A DNA stretch of 15,645 nucleotides from contig JBKPCD010000182.1 of NCBI GenBank assembly GCA_046727175.1, forward strand, positions 1-15,645, given 5' to 3'. Position numbers and translations under genes: made by a program. The stretch's first letter is position 1; each line of letters begins with the position of its first letter. Shown here piece by piece: positions 1-6,937 of the stretch. This DNA comes from JBKPCD01 sp046727175 (GTDB lineage: Bacteria; Acidobacteriota; Vicinamibacteria; Vicinamibacterales; 2-12-FULL-66-21). The notes beneath the pieces are model-generated. The model had not been told where the DNA came from. It worked only from the letters and a program-made list of their open reading frames with translations, and did no database searches.

Positions 1-102
1 CTGCGCAGAGGCCGGCAGTGCCACAAACAGGGTGGCAAAGAGGACTGGAACGACGAGGTGAGCCTCACGCTCGAGGGCCTTGACGATGTCTCTTGCGCTC
101 AT
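1..102 (-). CDS. Secreted protein of unknown function, N-terminus only
   Basis: An ATG at 102-100 opens a minus-strand frame that runs off the left edge of the window after 34 codons. The visible part is a charged N-region (MSARDIVKALEREAH), a hydrophobic core (LVVPVLFATLFVALP) and ASA-Q, which fits a signal peptide with a signal peptidase I site near residue 33. A purine-rich AGGAAGG lies eight bases upstream of the ATG, similar in sequence and position to the site before the M29-like gene at 2061. The mature protein is outside the window, so no function can be given. The N-region is long for a signal peptide, so a start further inside is possible, but no other start has a comparable ribosome binding site. 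The start and export are fairly well supported; the identity is unknown. Confidence 0.5.
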   Translation of the reverse strand, partial: MSARDIVKALEREAHLVVPVLFATLFVALPASAQ

Positions 103-435
103 GGCCGGGGCCTTCCTGGAGGGAGCGCTTGTGCGAAGGAAAGTCATTGTCAGGAGAACCTCGAAATAACAGGAGCGATTCTGCGGGACCTCTCACCGGC
201 TGGCCATGCCCGCGCGGTTGAAGTTCTTGACCGCCAGTCCGGCGAGGCGAGAATGCTTTGCGGAGGAGCCACAAAACTTTGCTGGGCGTCCGGAGGAAGA
301 TGGACGCGCTTTCAGAGGTCCTGAGCGGTGTCCGATTGAAGGGCGCGATATTCTTCGGCGCCGTGGCGTCTCTCGACTCCCCACTCGCGCACATTGGCGT
401 CGACCCTGGCGCCCGGCGCGCAGCACGTCGTGATC
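103..435. other. Intergenic stretch without a recognisable gene
   Basis: Short open frames occur on both strands here, but none has a credible ribosome binding site, a recognisable motif, or composition suggesting selection. The stretch separates the secreted-protein start from the terminal-repeat-like end of the IS3-type remnant. It may contain the promoter of the minus-strand gene starting at 102, but no convincing -35/-10 pair was found. Confidence 0.4.
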
Positions 436-459
436 TGAATCGTACCGGGATCCTCGGAG
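436..459 (+). repeat. Probable terminal inverted repeat of the IS3-type remnant
   Basis: The sequence beginning TGAATCGTACCGGGATCC lies 15 bases beyond the transposase stop codon, where the right end of an IS3-type element would be. It resembles the TGAACCGCCCCGGGT-type ends I recall for IS3-family elements carrying this transposase subgroup. The matching left end was not found, consistent with loss of the rest of the element. The call rests on remembered consensus and position, not on a paired repeat in the window. Confidence 0.4.
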
Positions 460-473
460 GGCGATTATGTGAA

Positions 474-690
474 TCAGGCCACTTCGGCCTCGTCATGGTA
501 GCGCGCCTCGTACTCGGCCGGCGGCATGTAGCCAATCGGCTCGAGCAAGCGCCGCGTGTTGAACCAATCGAAGCAGTCGAGCGTCGCGAATTCGAGGGCG
601 TCGAGGTGGCGCCACGGCCCTGTGCGACGAATGACCTCCGTCTTGAACAGAGCAATCACCGATTCGGCGAGCGCGTTTGAAGCCCCTATG
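474..690 (-). pseudogene. IS3-family transposase (OrfB), C-terminal remnant
   Basis: Reading leftwards from about 690, the minus strand encodes NALAESVIALFKTEVIRR, then GPWRHLDALEFATLDCFDWF and NTRRLLEPIGYMPPAEYEA, ending at a stop at 474-476. This is the C-terminal third of the DDE (rve-type) transposase of IS3-family elements. The glutamate of LAESV belongs to the conserved catalytic region. The usual SYDNALAES context is lost just upstream (GASNALAES), and the catalytic core and OrfA are missing, so about 70 residues remain of a protein of nearly 300. A start at 713 would add a few unrelated residues. The remnant cannot transpose by itself. It sits beside a kinase fragment on the other strand, indicating rearrangement at about 690-715. 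Confidence 0.85.
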
Positions 691-715
691 TGTGTCGCGC
701 GACAGAGCCGCACGG

Positions 716-760
716 GTTCTCGACAAGCTCGGCGAGGGCGGAATGGGCCAGGTCTATCGC
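716..760 (+). pseudogene. Ser/Thr protein kinase scrap (glycine-rich ATP loop)
   Basis: One plus-strand frame encodes VLDKLGEGGMGQVYR. This matches the nucleotide-binding loop of bacterial PknB-type Ser/Thr kinases (LGxGGMGxVYxA) at every conserved glycine, the Met and the Val-Tyr. Nothing kinase-like precedes or follows it: the invariant Lys and the HRD and DFG motifs are absent, and the frame soon runs into the 3' end of the convergent M29-like gene. PknB-like kinases are numerous in Acidobacteriota, so a fragment left by recombination is plausible. A chance match of this length is unlikely but cannot be excluded from 15 residues. Confidence 0.5.
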
Positions 761-798
761 AGCAGGCGGTGCCCCCGTCTACACTCGAAGGCGGGACC

Positions 799-2061
799 TC
801 AGATCTCGAGTTTCCCGTTCGCGATGATTGTCTTGCCGTCCAACGTCACGGTAGTGCCGGGAAGTGAGACGTAATACGCAAAGGGGGTCTTGTTACTCCC
901 GCCCGCCCACAGGTTGTTGCCAACACCGACGGTAATCGTCCCCGCCGGTACCCACGTGGCAACAGTGCTGGTCGCGGGAAGCTTGACGTTCGGGTTGATG
1001 CCCATGTCGACGACGGCAAAAAGCTTCTTGTCTTCAGGGGCCGCATCGTACAGCGCCTTCAAGGGTTCGAAGCCCGGCCCCGATCCGGTCAGGGCTGTCA
1101 GCTTGCCAGCGGCAAATGTGAGCGTGAGGTTCTGTATTTCCTGTCCTTGAAAGTACTCCCTCGGCCGCACAACCTTACCTTCGGCGGTGCCGGCGACCGG
1201 CGTGACGTAGACCTCGCCAGCTGGCAGAAAGACGCTGACTGCTGCGCCGCCAGCCTTGGCTTCCTCGGGCGAAATGATCCCATCGCTCGCATAGACGGGT
1301 CGGGCCTTGACTTGTACCTTCAAATCAGTGCCGCTCCCGTCCTTGATCTGAATCTCGCTGCCGCCCGCGAGCGCGCTCTTGACCTGCACGGCTCTTGCCG
1401 CGAGGCTCGCATAATCGATGTTGACGCCTTCCCAGAACATCTTCGTCAACTCGTCGTCTGTCATCCCGAAGCGCTTGGCGCGCCAGCCGGTTGGATACAG
1501 TCCGTTGCCAACCTCGATCTGTCTCACCTTGCGTTTGAGCATGGCGTCACCGATCGCCTGATTCGCCTTTGCACGCGCAGCCTGGCGCTTCGGATCCGCG
1601 CCGGCAAGGACTGCCTCATCGAGGTTGGAATCGACAGTGATGATCGCGTTGAACTTGTCCGCCAGCATCGTTCCAAGCGCGTCGGTTTGCGTGTCGAACT
1701 TGTCGGGGACATCGAAGAAGAAGCGCTTGGTGATCCGGTCGCTGTTTAGCGCCACCAGCGGAAACGCGCCCAACTTGCGTACTTCCACGGCGATGTTCTC
1801 CAGGAGCTCCTGATCCTGCCCGCCACCGGAAATGAAAACGAGTTCCCCTTCCCTTATGCCGGCAGTCTGAGTGACGAGGCGCTGCGCGAGCTGCTCCAGA
1901 TCGGTTGGCGGCTTCTTCGTCACAGCCGGAGCTGGAGCAGCCGCAGGAGGCGGCTGAGCGGTCGTCGCGGTACTCGGTTGCGGTGCCTCTTGGCAGCCCA
2001 CCATCGACAACCCGGCTAACGCGCAGCAGAGAGTGACCGCCGTGCGGATCCTTGGCGCCAT
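799..2061 (-). CDS. M29 aminopeptidase-like lipoprotein, probably non-catalytic
   Basis: This 420-residue protein begins with a lipoprotein signal (hydrophobic segment, then SMVGC with Cys23) and a Pro/Ala-rich linker to about residue 52. The rest resembles family M29 aminopeptidases (AmpS/aminopeptidase T): YPTGWRAKRFG near 189, FLPAGEVYVTP near 278 with the expected metal-binding Glu283, DMGINPNV near 352, then GTITVGVGNN and a C-terminal TVTLDGK strand. Aligned by eye with the usual family motifs, the second Glu is Asp352, the His of the GTxHIALG motif is Thr377, and the HxD pair is Ala395/Tyr397. Most of the dinuclear metal site therefore appears lost. It may be a binding or structural protein outside the cytoplasm. 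The ATG has AGGAAGG seven to eight bases upstream and a promoter candidate at 2102-2131. The gene is intact and stands alone between transposase remnants. Confidence 0.75.
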   Translation of the reverse strand: MAPRIRTAVTLCCALAGLSMVGCQEAPQPSTATTAQPPPAAAPAPAVTKKPPTDLEQLAQRLVTQTAGIREGELVFISGGGQDQELLENIAVEVRKLGAFPLVALNSDRITKRFFFDVPDKFDTQTDALGTMLADKFNAIITVDSNLDEAVLAGADPKRQAARAKANQAIGDAMLKRKVRQIEVGNGLYPTGWRAKRFGMTDDELTKMFWEGVNIDYASLAARAVQVKSALAGGSEIQIKDGSGTDLKVQVKARPVYASDGIISPEEAKAGGAAVSVFLPAGEVYVTPVAGTAEGKVVRPREYFQGQEIQNLTLTFAAGKLTALTGSGPGFEPLKALYDAAPEDKKLFAVVDMGINPNVKLPATSTVATWVPAGTITVGVGNNLWAGGSNKTPFAYYVSLPGTTVTLDGKTIIANGKLEI

Positions 2062-2101
2062 GAGCCTTCCTCAATTAGAGATGTTGGGAGAGACGGACGA
2101 G

Positions 2102-2131
2102 GTTGTACGTCATCGGACCAGTAAAGGTCAA
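2102..2131 (-). promoter_or_regulatory. Candidate sigma-70-type promoter for the M29-like gene
   Basis: On the minus strand TTGACC (2131-2126) and TACAAC (2107-2102) are separated by 18 bases. Transcription would start near 2095, giving a leader of about 35 bases that contains the AGGAAGG ribosome binding site before the ATG at 2061. The -35 matches consensus at five of six positions and the -10 at four of six. The call is by inspection only. Confidence 0.45.
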
Positions 2132-2220
2132 GGTTTCTCTTCGCGACGCGGGCTGTCCCTACTGAATATTCGGTACGTGTTGTGGACGCTGCGGTTTGGG
2201 CCAGAGACTGATACACCTCT

Positions 2221-2563
2221 GACCTCCGTGCGTTGATTCGCCAGATGCGGAGGGCGAACCCACTGTGGGGCGCTCCACGCATCCACGGCGAGCTCCAGAA
2301 GCTCGGCATCGAAGTGTCGCAGGCGACGGTGGCGAAGTATCTCGGGCGTCAAGGTGGTCCCTGTCCCAGTCGTGGCGCACCTTCCTCACCAACCACGTCT
2401 CACACCTCGCCTCGATCGATTTCTTCGCGGTCCCACGGCCACGTTTCGCGTCTTGTTTGTGTTCGTCGTGCTGTCTCACGACCGACGCTGCATCGTCCAC
2501 ATGAACGTCACGGCGCATCCGACCGCGGCGTTGACCGCGCAACAGCTCTGCGAGGCGTGGCCG
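2221..2563 (+). pseudogene. IS481-type integrase/transposase fragment with two frameshifts
   Basis: Homology runs through three frames. The first, about 2221-2352, gives ANPLWGAPRIHGEL and VSQATVAKYLG. The second, about 2355-2435, gives SQSWRTFLTNHV and IDFFAVP, with the first catalytic Asp. The third, about 2435-2563, gives ATFRVLFVFVVLSHDRR and NVTAHPTAALTAQQL. Together they form the helix-turn-helix and first half of the rve core of IS481-like DDE transposases common in Acidobacteriota. Each frame change fits loss of one base. The N-terminal third and everything after CEAWP are missing, including the expected LLRDRD motif with the second Asp. The homology ends five bases before a 17-base tRNA-Glu 3' repeat, which marks a rearrangement junction. 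It is not functional. Confidence 0.85.
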
Positions 2564-2567
2564 CATA

Positions 2568-2584
2568 TGGTACCGGTACGGGGA
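2568..2584 (-). repeat. 17-base copy of the tRNA-Glu 3' end (old attachment-site scar)
   Basis: The 17 bases TGGTACCGGTACGGGGA are identical to 10962-10978, the CCA end, acceptor strand and part of the T-stem of the tRNA-Glu gene, and to 6890-6906. Orientation is the same in all three. A chance 17-base match in a window this size is very improbable. The flanks differ, so identity is confined to the tRNA-derived part. It is best read as the outermost scar of integration at this tRNA. Confidence 0.6.
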
Positions 2585-2784
2585 AATGCGAAAGATTGGA
2601 CGCTGCCGTTTTCGGGAATTGCCGCTTGACACCGCGATAGAGTGTGGCCTCGGCCGCGAGGTTGAGTCCCCGAAGCGTCGGGCCTCGGCCGGCCTGCCCG
2701 GTAATCCTTGTCGGTCGTCTGGCTAAGCGATGCATCGATCCCGAAACTCCGACGGCCCGGCACCCGAGGGCGTGGCGAAGCGTG

Positions 2785-4913
2785 CTAGTGAAGACGAGTG
2801 GCCCAGATGTTCCCGCTCAGCTCGCCCAGATTGATGACGATCTTGTCGCGTGCCACGGACATCTCGAGGCCTGCGAATCCCGTATTGTTCATCGACAGCC
2901 TCGCGCTGTGAAAGTGCTGCACCGCGAAGGGAGGTCCGATGGGCTGTTTGGTATCGGGCTGAAAGCGCTGCGCCCAGATACACCAGAAACCATCGCGCAG
3001 CGACACGAAGTACATCAGAGTAGCGTCCGGGGACCAGCGCGGCTTATCGTCCCAGTGTTCTCCAGCGGTCAAGGCAATCCATTCACTCGCCGGTGTCGAC
3101 CCGTCTTTGAACGGTGCAATCCACAGCCGCGTCCGTCCGGCTGCGGAGAGAGGCTCCAGGAACGTTACCCAACGGTTGTCGGGCGAGAATCTAGCCTGAT
3201 ACAGGTTGTTGCCCGAGCTTCGAACGACGAGTTTCTTCGTACCTGTTCGAAGATCGAGCGCGAACACCGCCGTGGGAGTCCCTGTCAGGTACAACAGTCG
3301 GGTCTTGTCTTTCGACCAGTCCTGGACGCCGGCGAAGCCGTCGGCACAGTCGCCACAAAGCCTCTCAGGCGGACCCCCGGACGCCGCCACGCCATAGATC
3401 ATCCAGCCCTTCTCGTTGATTCCGTAGGCGACGCGCGAGCCGTCCGAGCTGATCACCGGCCCCACGGCTGCCCGTGTGGGAACGAGCAGGACCTCTCGAT
3501 CGGGATCGTCTCTCATCCAGATTCCGCCCGAACCCACCTTGTCGGCCCAGAACACCAGGCGCCGGCCGTCCTTTGAAACCGAGGGCGACCACTGCAGCGC
3601 CGACGTCGCTGTGATCCGCGACGGAGCACCCATGACACTGCCGGTGTCGGCCCGGAGCGGCACGCTCCACACGTTGACGGTGAGGGTCACACTGGAGAAA
3701 ACCAGTTCGGATCGGGCGATAGATGCGTGCCCCTGCAGGTTGGCTCCTGTCGTGAGCCGCCGCGGTTCGTCCGAAGCCTTCCACGTCCCTTCGGCAACTC
3801 CAACTTCCCAGAGATCCCAGCTGTCTCCGCCGAATGTCCCGGAGTACACGATGCGGTTCCCCTCGATCCAGGTCCACGGGCGCACAGGAAACCAGAGCCC
3901 ACCGCCAGTGTTGATTCCTCGGTTCACGTCGAGCCCGCTGACCCTCACGGGTGTCCCGCCGTCAGTCGGTACCACCCACCATTCGGAGTCGTCCGTCAGG
4001 TGCCGCTTCGCGGTGAGAAGCAGGTGACGACTATCTGGTGACCACACCGGCCACGTCGCGGACAAAAAGTCGGACAGCAGCCGCTTCGGCGTCCCTCCAC
4101 TGGAAGAGATCAGGTATGTCTGGCCCAGCAGCGGCAATGCCTTGTCCATGCTGAATCGACCGGGTCCGACCGAGTAAGCGAGCCATCGCCCGTCGGGTGA
4201 AAAGCGCGCGCCATGGGCTCCGCCGGGAACGAGCAGACTGGCCTCGCCGCCGCTGTGAGCGGGCATGACGTAGATGCCGCCGCCGTCACGCTCGGAACGA
4301 AAAGCGATTCGGCTCCCGTCAGCCGAAAATGTCGGTTCACGATCGTCCGCCGGGTGTCTGGTGAGCTGGACGGGCTCACCACCACTCAACCGCTGCATCC
4401 AGACATCGAGCTGTCCCTCGCCGCTGCGATCCGACGCGTACGCGACCCACTCGCCATCCGCAGAGACCGACGGCTCGGTGTTGAGATCCGTCCCGGTCGT
4501 CAGGCGCACGACCGGCCCTGGCGACAGGTGCGCCGATGCGGCCGAGGTGATTGCCCTTGCGTGCCTCGCCGCTTCGAGGAACGGCCACAGACCAAGCGCG
4601 AGGAGACCGGCGCCCACGGTGATCCCGACAGAAAGCCACGTCTTCCAAGTGCGAGCCAAGTGTCCTGCAGGAGGTTCCGGCCTCAGCGGGCCGCTGACGG
4701 GAGCGATGAACCGATAACCCCGCCGCGGCGCTTGCGGAGCTCTTCGCGAGAAACGAGCTCGCCGGGGCGCTCGAGCAGCACCGACAGAAGTTGCAAGGGC
4801 TGGTGTTGAAGGTTGAGACGCGCGCCGGACTTGCGCAACCCGCCAGAGCGCAGGTCGAGTTCGAAGACGCCAAACGTGATTTGGGACTGCGAGGGTGCGC
4901 GGGTTTCGCTCAT
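2785..4913 (-). pseudogene. Winged-helix / membrane / TolB-propeller regulator, frameshifted
   Basis: From an ATG at 4913 one frame encodes ITFGVFELDLRSGGLRKSG and VLLERPGELVSREELRKR, the first half of an OmpR/CadC-type winged helix. At about 4728-4720 this frame fails, and a second frame takes over at PRRGYRFIAPV, the end of the same domain. Roughly 40 residues, normally holding the recognition helix and first wing strand, are missing between them. The second frame continues through a membrane segment (about 4638-4579, WLSVGITVGAGLLALGLW) and a long extracytoplasmic TolB/WD40-like propeller with repeated (W/F)SPD/SADG motifs, to a TAG at 2787-2785. In Acidobacteriota intact proteins of this architecture are taken to be membrane-bound sensors/regulators. 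The open frame extends upstream to 5058, but the codons before PRRGYRF look unrelated. Internal deletion is favoured; sequencing error alone would not explain the missing residues. Confidence 0.8.
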
Positions 4914-4943
4914 GGAACTCGAAACCGAGCGGATGCAGCGCGC

Positions 4944-4949
4944 AGTGTA
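4944..4949 (-). promoter_or_regulatory. Candidate extended -10 element for the propeller regulator
   Basis: Read on the minus strand the sequence is TGCTACACT, an extended -10 (TGn followed by TACACT). It would start transcription near 4937, about 24 bases before the ATG at 4913. No good -35 was found, as can happen with extended -10 promoters. Weak evidence. Confidence 0.3.
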
Positions 4950-5049
4950 GCATCACCAATTCTCGATGGCCGAGACTCTCTTCGATCCACCGCTTACGCT
5001 TGGCAGGCGTGATCCCTGTCCGGTTAATCGCGAAGAACGTGATGCTCGC

Positions 5050-5070
5050 GGCCGGCAAAAGACGCCGGCC
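5050..5070. other. Perfect 7-bp hairpin between divergent-spaced minus-strand genes
   Basis: GGCCGGC and GCCGGCC flank a seven-base loop (AAAAGAC). The hairpin lies between the exported metalloprotease-like gene ending at 5152 and the regulator starting at 4913, both on the minus strand. There is no T-run on either side, so it is not a convincing intrinsic terminator. It could still mark the end of the upstream transcript. Confidence 0.3.
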
Positions 5071-5151
5071 CGCTGCGCCAAGGCCACGCGCTACGGCACG
5101 TTCATAGGGCTGACGGCTGAAGAGCCTTCGCGAACGTCCAACAGCGACTCA

Positions 5152-5802
5152 TCATCTCCCGTACACGTGCGATCGCGTTTCCACGCGTACCTCGCGCGCG
5201 ACGCGGCGACCGGCATCGATTGCCCGCGTCGTCTCGAATGTACCGCCCGAGAGTGAGATGCCTGAACCGCGGAGCTGTGCGCCGAGGAGAAAGTTGACCC
5301 CTTCGAGGCGCTCTAGGACGTGTTCGAGTTCGTGTGCAATGAGCTCCACGGCATTAGCACTGCGCCTTACGCGTACTCGGGCCACCATTACGCCTTCACA
5401 GGAAATACCGATACGCGCTTCTGCTTGGGACGTCTGCTGTGACGATTGCACGATTACGACAGCTCGTGCTGCCTCGAGCTTCCGGCACTGTTTCCGGAAG
5501 GTGACCGAGTGATCCCACGCAAGCTTCGCGAACTCACGAAGATCTTCTGCGACAAGGAGCCGACAAGGCCAGCTCCAGCTGGTGGGCTGGACGCCCGCGC
5601 CAACGGCTCCCTCTCGACCTGTTCCTGCTGATTCCATCTCCCGCGCGTCGCCGTAGCCTTGGACGATAGGAGCAGCTTCTGGTCGCAACGGGTCTGTCGC
5701 TTGGCAGGGAGAGCTCTCGCGAGCGGCCGCATGAGCCAGCGGCCCAACGACAATGGATGTGACGAGGAGCGGCAGGAACGAGAGTTGATGTGGCCTCGCC
5801 AT
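5152..5802 (-). CDS. Exported HExxH metalloprotease-like protein
   Basis: This 216-residue protein begins with a signal peptide (SFLPLLVTSIVVGPLAHAAA, cleavage near residue 27). A low-complexity Gly/Ala/Glu region follows to about residue 75, then a region rich in Arg, Gln and Cys. The key motif is ELIAHELEHVLERLEGVNF near residues 153-171, containing HELEH, a zincin HExxH signature. The C-terminus (TFETTRAIDAGRRVAREV) matches a pattern I recall from a family of exported hypothetical proteins common in Acidobacteriota, and its Glu could be a third ligand. Function and substrate are unknown. The ATG at 5802 is preceded by GAGGAGG about nine bases upstream, which decides the start. It is the only apparently intact gene between the two inner tRNA repeats apart from the antitoxin. 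Confidence 0.65.
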   Translation of the reverse strand: MARPHQLSFLPLLVTSIVVGPLAHAAARESSPCQATDPLRPEAAPIVQGYGDAREMESAGTGREGAVGAGVQPTSWSWPCRLLVAEDLREFAKLAWDHSVTFRKQCRKLEAARAVVIVQSSQQTSQAEARIGISCEGVMVARVRVRRSANAVELIAHELEHVLERLEGVNFLLGAQLRGSGISLSGGTFETTRAIDAGRRVAREVRVETRSHVYGR

Positions 5803-6189
5803 CGATGCGCACCTCCTCGCGGGGCGCGTGCGAAGATGAGGTCGAGGCCCGGCTATTTCAATGACGCGGAGGTGACACGTGATCGCGCGAAGTGGTGACC
5901 GTGTAAGTCCCGAGTGCTGTATCGGTTACCGCTACGGATTACCCGCCGCTTGGTACCCGAAACGCTGCGGAGCCGAGGCAAGCCATTCGAGAACGCGGGC
6001 GCATATCCGCGCTACTGCCGCTGCTCACCACGCGCCAGCCACCACGGCAGCAACCCTGCGGCGCTCACCCCGGAGCGTCGCCAGCTCCGTCCAGGCTACC
6101 GCGGTGCAGGCGACCGCGATAGGGACGCCAGCCCTGAGGTGGAACAGCGGCCGTGCCAAATCTCGCCAACGCAGGACCGCCCGCGCGAG
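5803..6189. other. Gene-free stretch downstream of the toxin gene
   Basis: No supported gene was found. On the minus strand, reading past the toxin stop in the same frame gives a further stretch with a hydrophobic run (AGVPIAVACTAVAW) before several stops. This may be the remains of a membrane-protein gene, but no family is recognised. The plus-strand frames crossing this stretch overlap the toxin/antitoxin genes and look like shadows. The ribosome binding site of the metalloprotease-like gene lies at its left end (5812-5818). Confidence 0.35.
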
Positions 6190-6531
6190 TCACATCACGA
6201 TATAGGTCAGGATGCGCGACGTCGCGATCACGATCGCGCCGGCGAACGTTCTGAAGAGCGTGGGCGAGTTACGCGAAGCCGGACGGGACCAGGATGGAGC
6301 CGATCGACGTGCGCGTCCGCATGTGCACCGGGGGAAGAACGAGCTTCGGAAGCCAGGAGGAGGCATTCGAGCCAGCCGAAACTGCATCGGGTTGTCAGCG
6401 ATCCGTTCGATGGCTTCGTCCAACGCGGCGCGAAGCTCGCTGCCGAGACCAGGCCGCCGGCCTTCATACCAGTCTCGAGTCTCAAGTGCTTCCGCTTCAG
6501 CCTCGGGACGAAAGCTGACGTGACGATTCAC
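6190..6531 (-). pseudogene. ParE/RelE-type toxin with aberrant C-terminal half
   Basis: The frame starts with GTG at 6531, overlapping the antitoxin stop by four bases (GTGA). The first ~51 residues match the plasmid-stabilisation ParE/RelE toxin fold: VSFRPEAEAEALETRDWYE, GLGSELRAALDEA and IERIADNPMQF. After Phe51 (about 6378) the expected strands (RRAVLRRFPYxIYF-like) are replaced by a Cys/Arg/Pro-rich sequence and then a hydrophobic tail (FAGAIVIATSRILTYIVM), giving 113 residues in all. The two other minus frames do not clearly restore the family sequence, so a simple frameshift is not obvious. Toxins of this fold act in the cytoplasm on mRNA/ribosome or gyrase, and their catalytic residues lie in the missing half. 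It is probably inactive, although an unusual variant cannot be excluded. Confidence 0.6.
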
Positions 6532-6752
6532 TCCCGATCCATCAGCTTTCGACGAACTCCCTCCCAGGGGATCGAGGACTCTGGTTGCTGGATGTGATCC
6601 ATCCAGCGCCGATCCAGCTCCGCAGCCTGCTCGACCGTCAACTCGAGGTCCTTATCGCGTTCGGCATCCGAGAGACTTTCCCACAACGCCATCGCGAGTT
6701 CGACGCGTTCGCGTGGTGGAAGTTTCAGGAGTTCAGAAAGGAGAGGCGACAT
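6528..6752 (-). CDS. Addiction-module antitoxin (PF09720-like)
   Basis: This 74-residue protein contains LLKLPPRERVELAMALWESL near residues 8-27, then ELTVEQAAELDRRWMDHI and PWEGVRRKL. These match small 'putative addiction module component' antitoxins that are co-transcribed upstream of ParE/RelE toxins. It would act in the cytoplasm by binding its toxin and probably represses its own promoter. The antitoxin-first order and the four-base overlap with the toxin GTG are typical and imply translational coupling. AGGA lies about nine bases before the ATG. A -10-like TATACT (6773-6768) lies so close that the leader would be only about nine bases. The antitoxin is intact while its toxin partner looks damaged. 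Confidence 0.8.
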   Translation of the reverse strand: MSPLLSELLKLPPRERVELAMALWESLSDAERDKDLELTVEQAAELDRRWMDHIQQPESSIPWEGVRRKLMDRE

Positions 6753-6767
6753 GACTCATCCTGAGCG

Positions 6768-6798
6768 AGTATAGCGCCTGGTCGGCCACCGGCAGCAA
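6768..6798 (-). promoter_or_regulatory. Candidate promoter of the toxin/antitoxin operon
   Basis: On the minus strand TTGCTG (6798-6793) and TATACT (6773-6768) are separated by 19 bases, longer than ideal. The -10 matches consensus at five of six positions. Transcription would begin near 6761, just upstream of the antitoxin ATG at 6752. No palindromic operator was identified. Confidence 0.35.
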
Positions 6799-6889
6799 AC
6801 GCTCATAAAAGGCAAAAAATAGGTCGACACCTTCCAAGAGCGCGCAGTGGCGCCCTTCAGACTAGGGCGTCGGATAGCAGGGATTGAAA

Positions 6890-6935
6890 TGGTACCGGTA
6901 CGGGGATTCGAACCCCGGTCCCGTGGCTGAGAACC
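6890..6935 (-). repeat. 46-base partial tRNA-Glu copy (putative attachment site)
   Basis: These 46 bases are identical to 10962-11007 of the intact tRNA-Glu gene, from the last two bases of the 5' anticodon stem through the anticodon loop, T-arm and acceptor strand to the encoded CCA. The acceptor 5' strand and D-arm are missing, so this is not a functional tRNA gene. Identity ends abruptly on both sides. A perfect 3'-half duplication in the same orientation as the tRNA is the classic product of tyrosine-recombinase integration at a tRNA gene with crossover at the anticodon loop. The interval to the tRNA is about 4.07 kb and carries the PadR/permease genes. A 6-bp hairpin (6851-6869) lies just outside it. 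Confidence 0.8.
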
Positions 6936-6937
6936 TT

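Noticed and set aside
258..680. A 140-codon plus-strand frame
   Set aside because: Its second half is antisense to the IS3 transposase remnant, and its first half has no motif or credible start.
2644..3576. A 310-codon plus-strand frame, and another at 4213-4809, opposite the propeller gene
   Set aside because: No motifs or ribosome binding sites; the opposite strand shows repeated propeller motifs over the whole length.
4914..5058. An upstream start at 5058 for the propeller protein
   Set aside because: The codons from 5058 to about 4723 do not resemble anything, and another frame in the same place encodes the expected winged-helix start at 4913.
5914..6597. A 227-codon plus-strand frame
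   Set aside because: It runs antisense across the toxin/antitoxin pair, is Arg-rich, and has no recognisable domain.
6890..6935. A second functional tRNA-Glu gene
   Set aside because: The 5' half (acceptor strand, D-arm and most of the 5' anticodon stem) is absent, so no cloverleaf can form.
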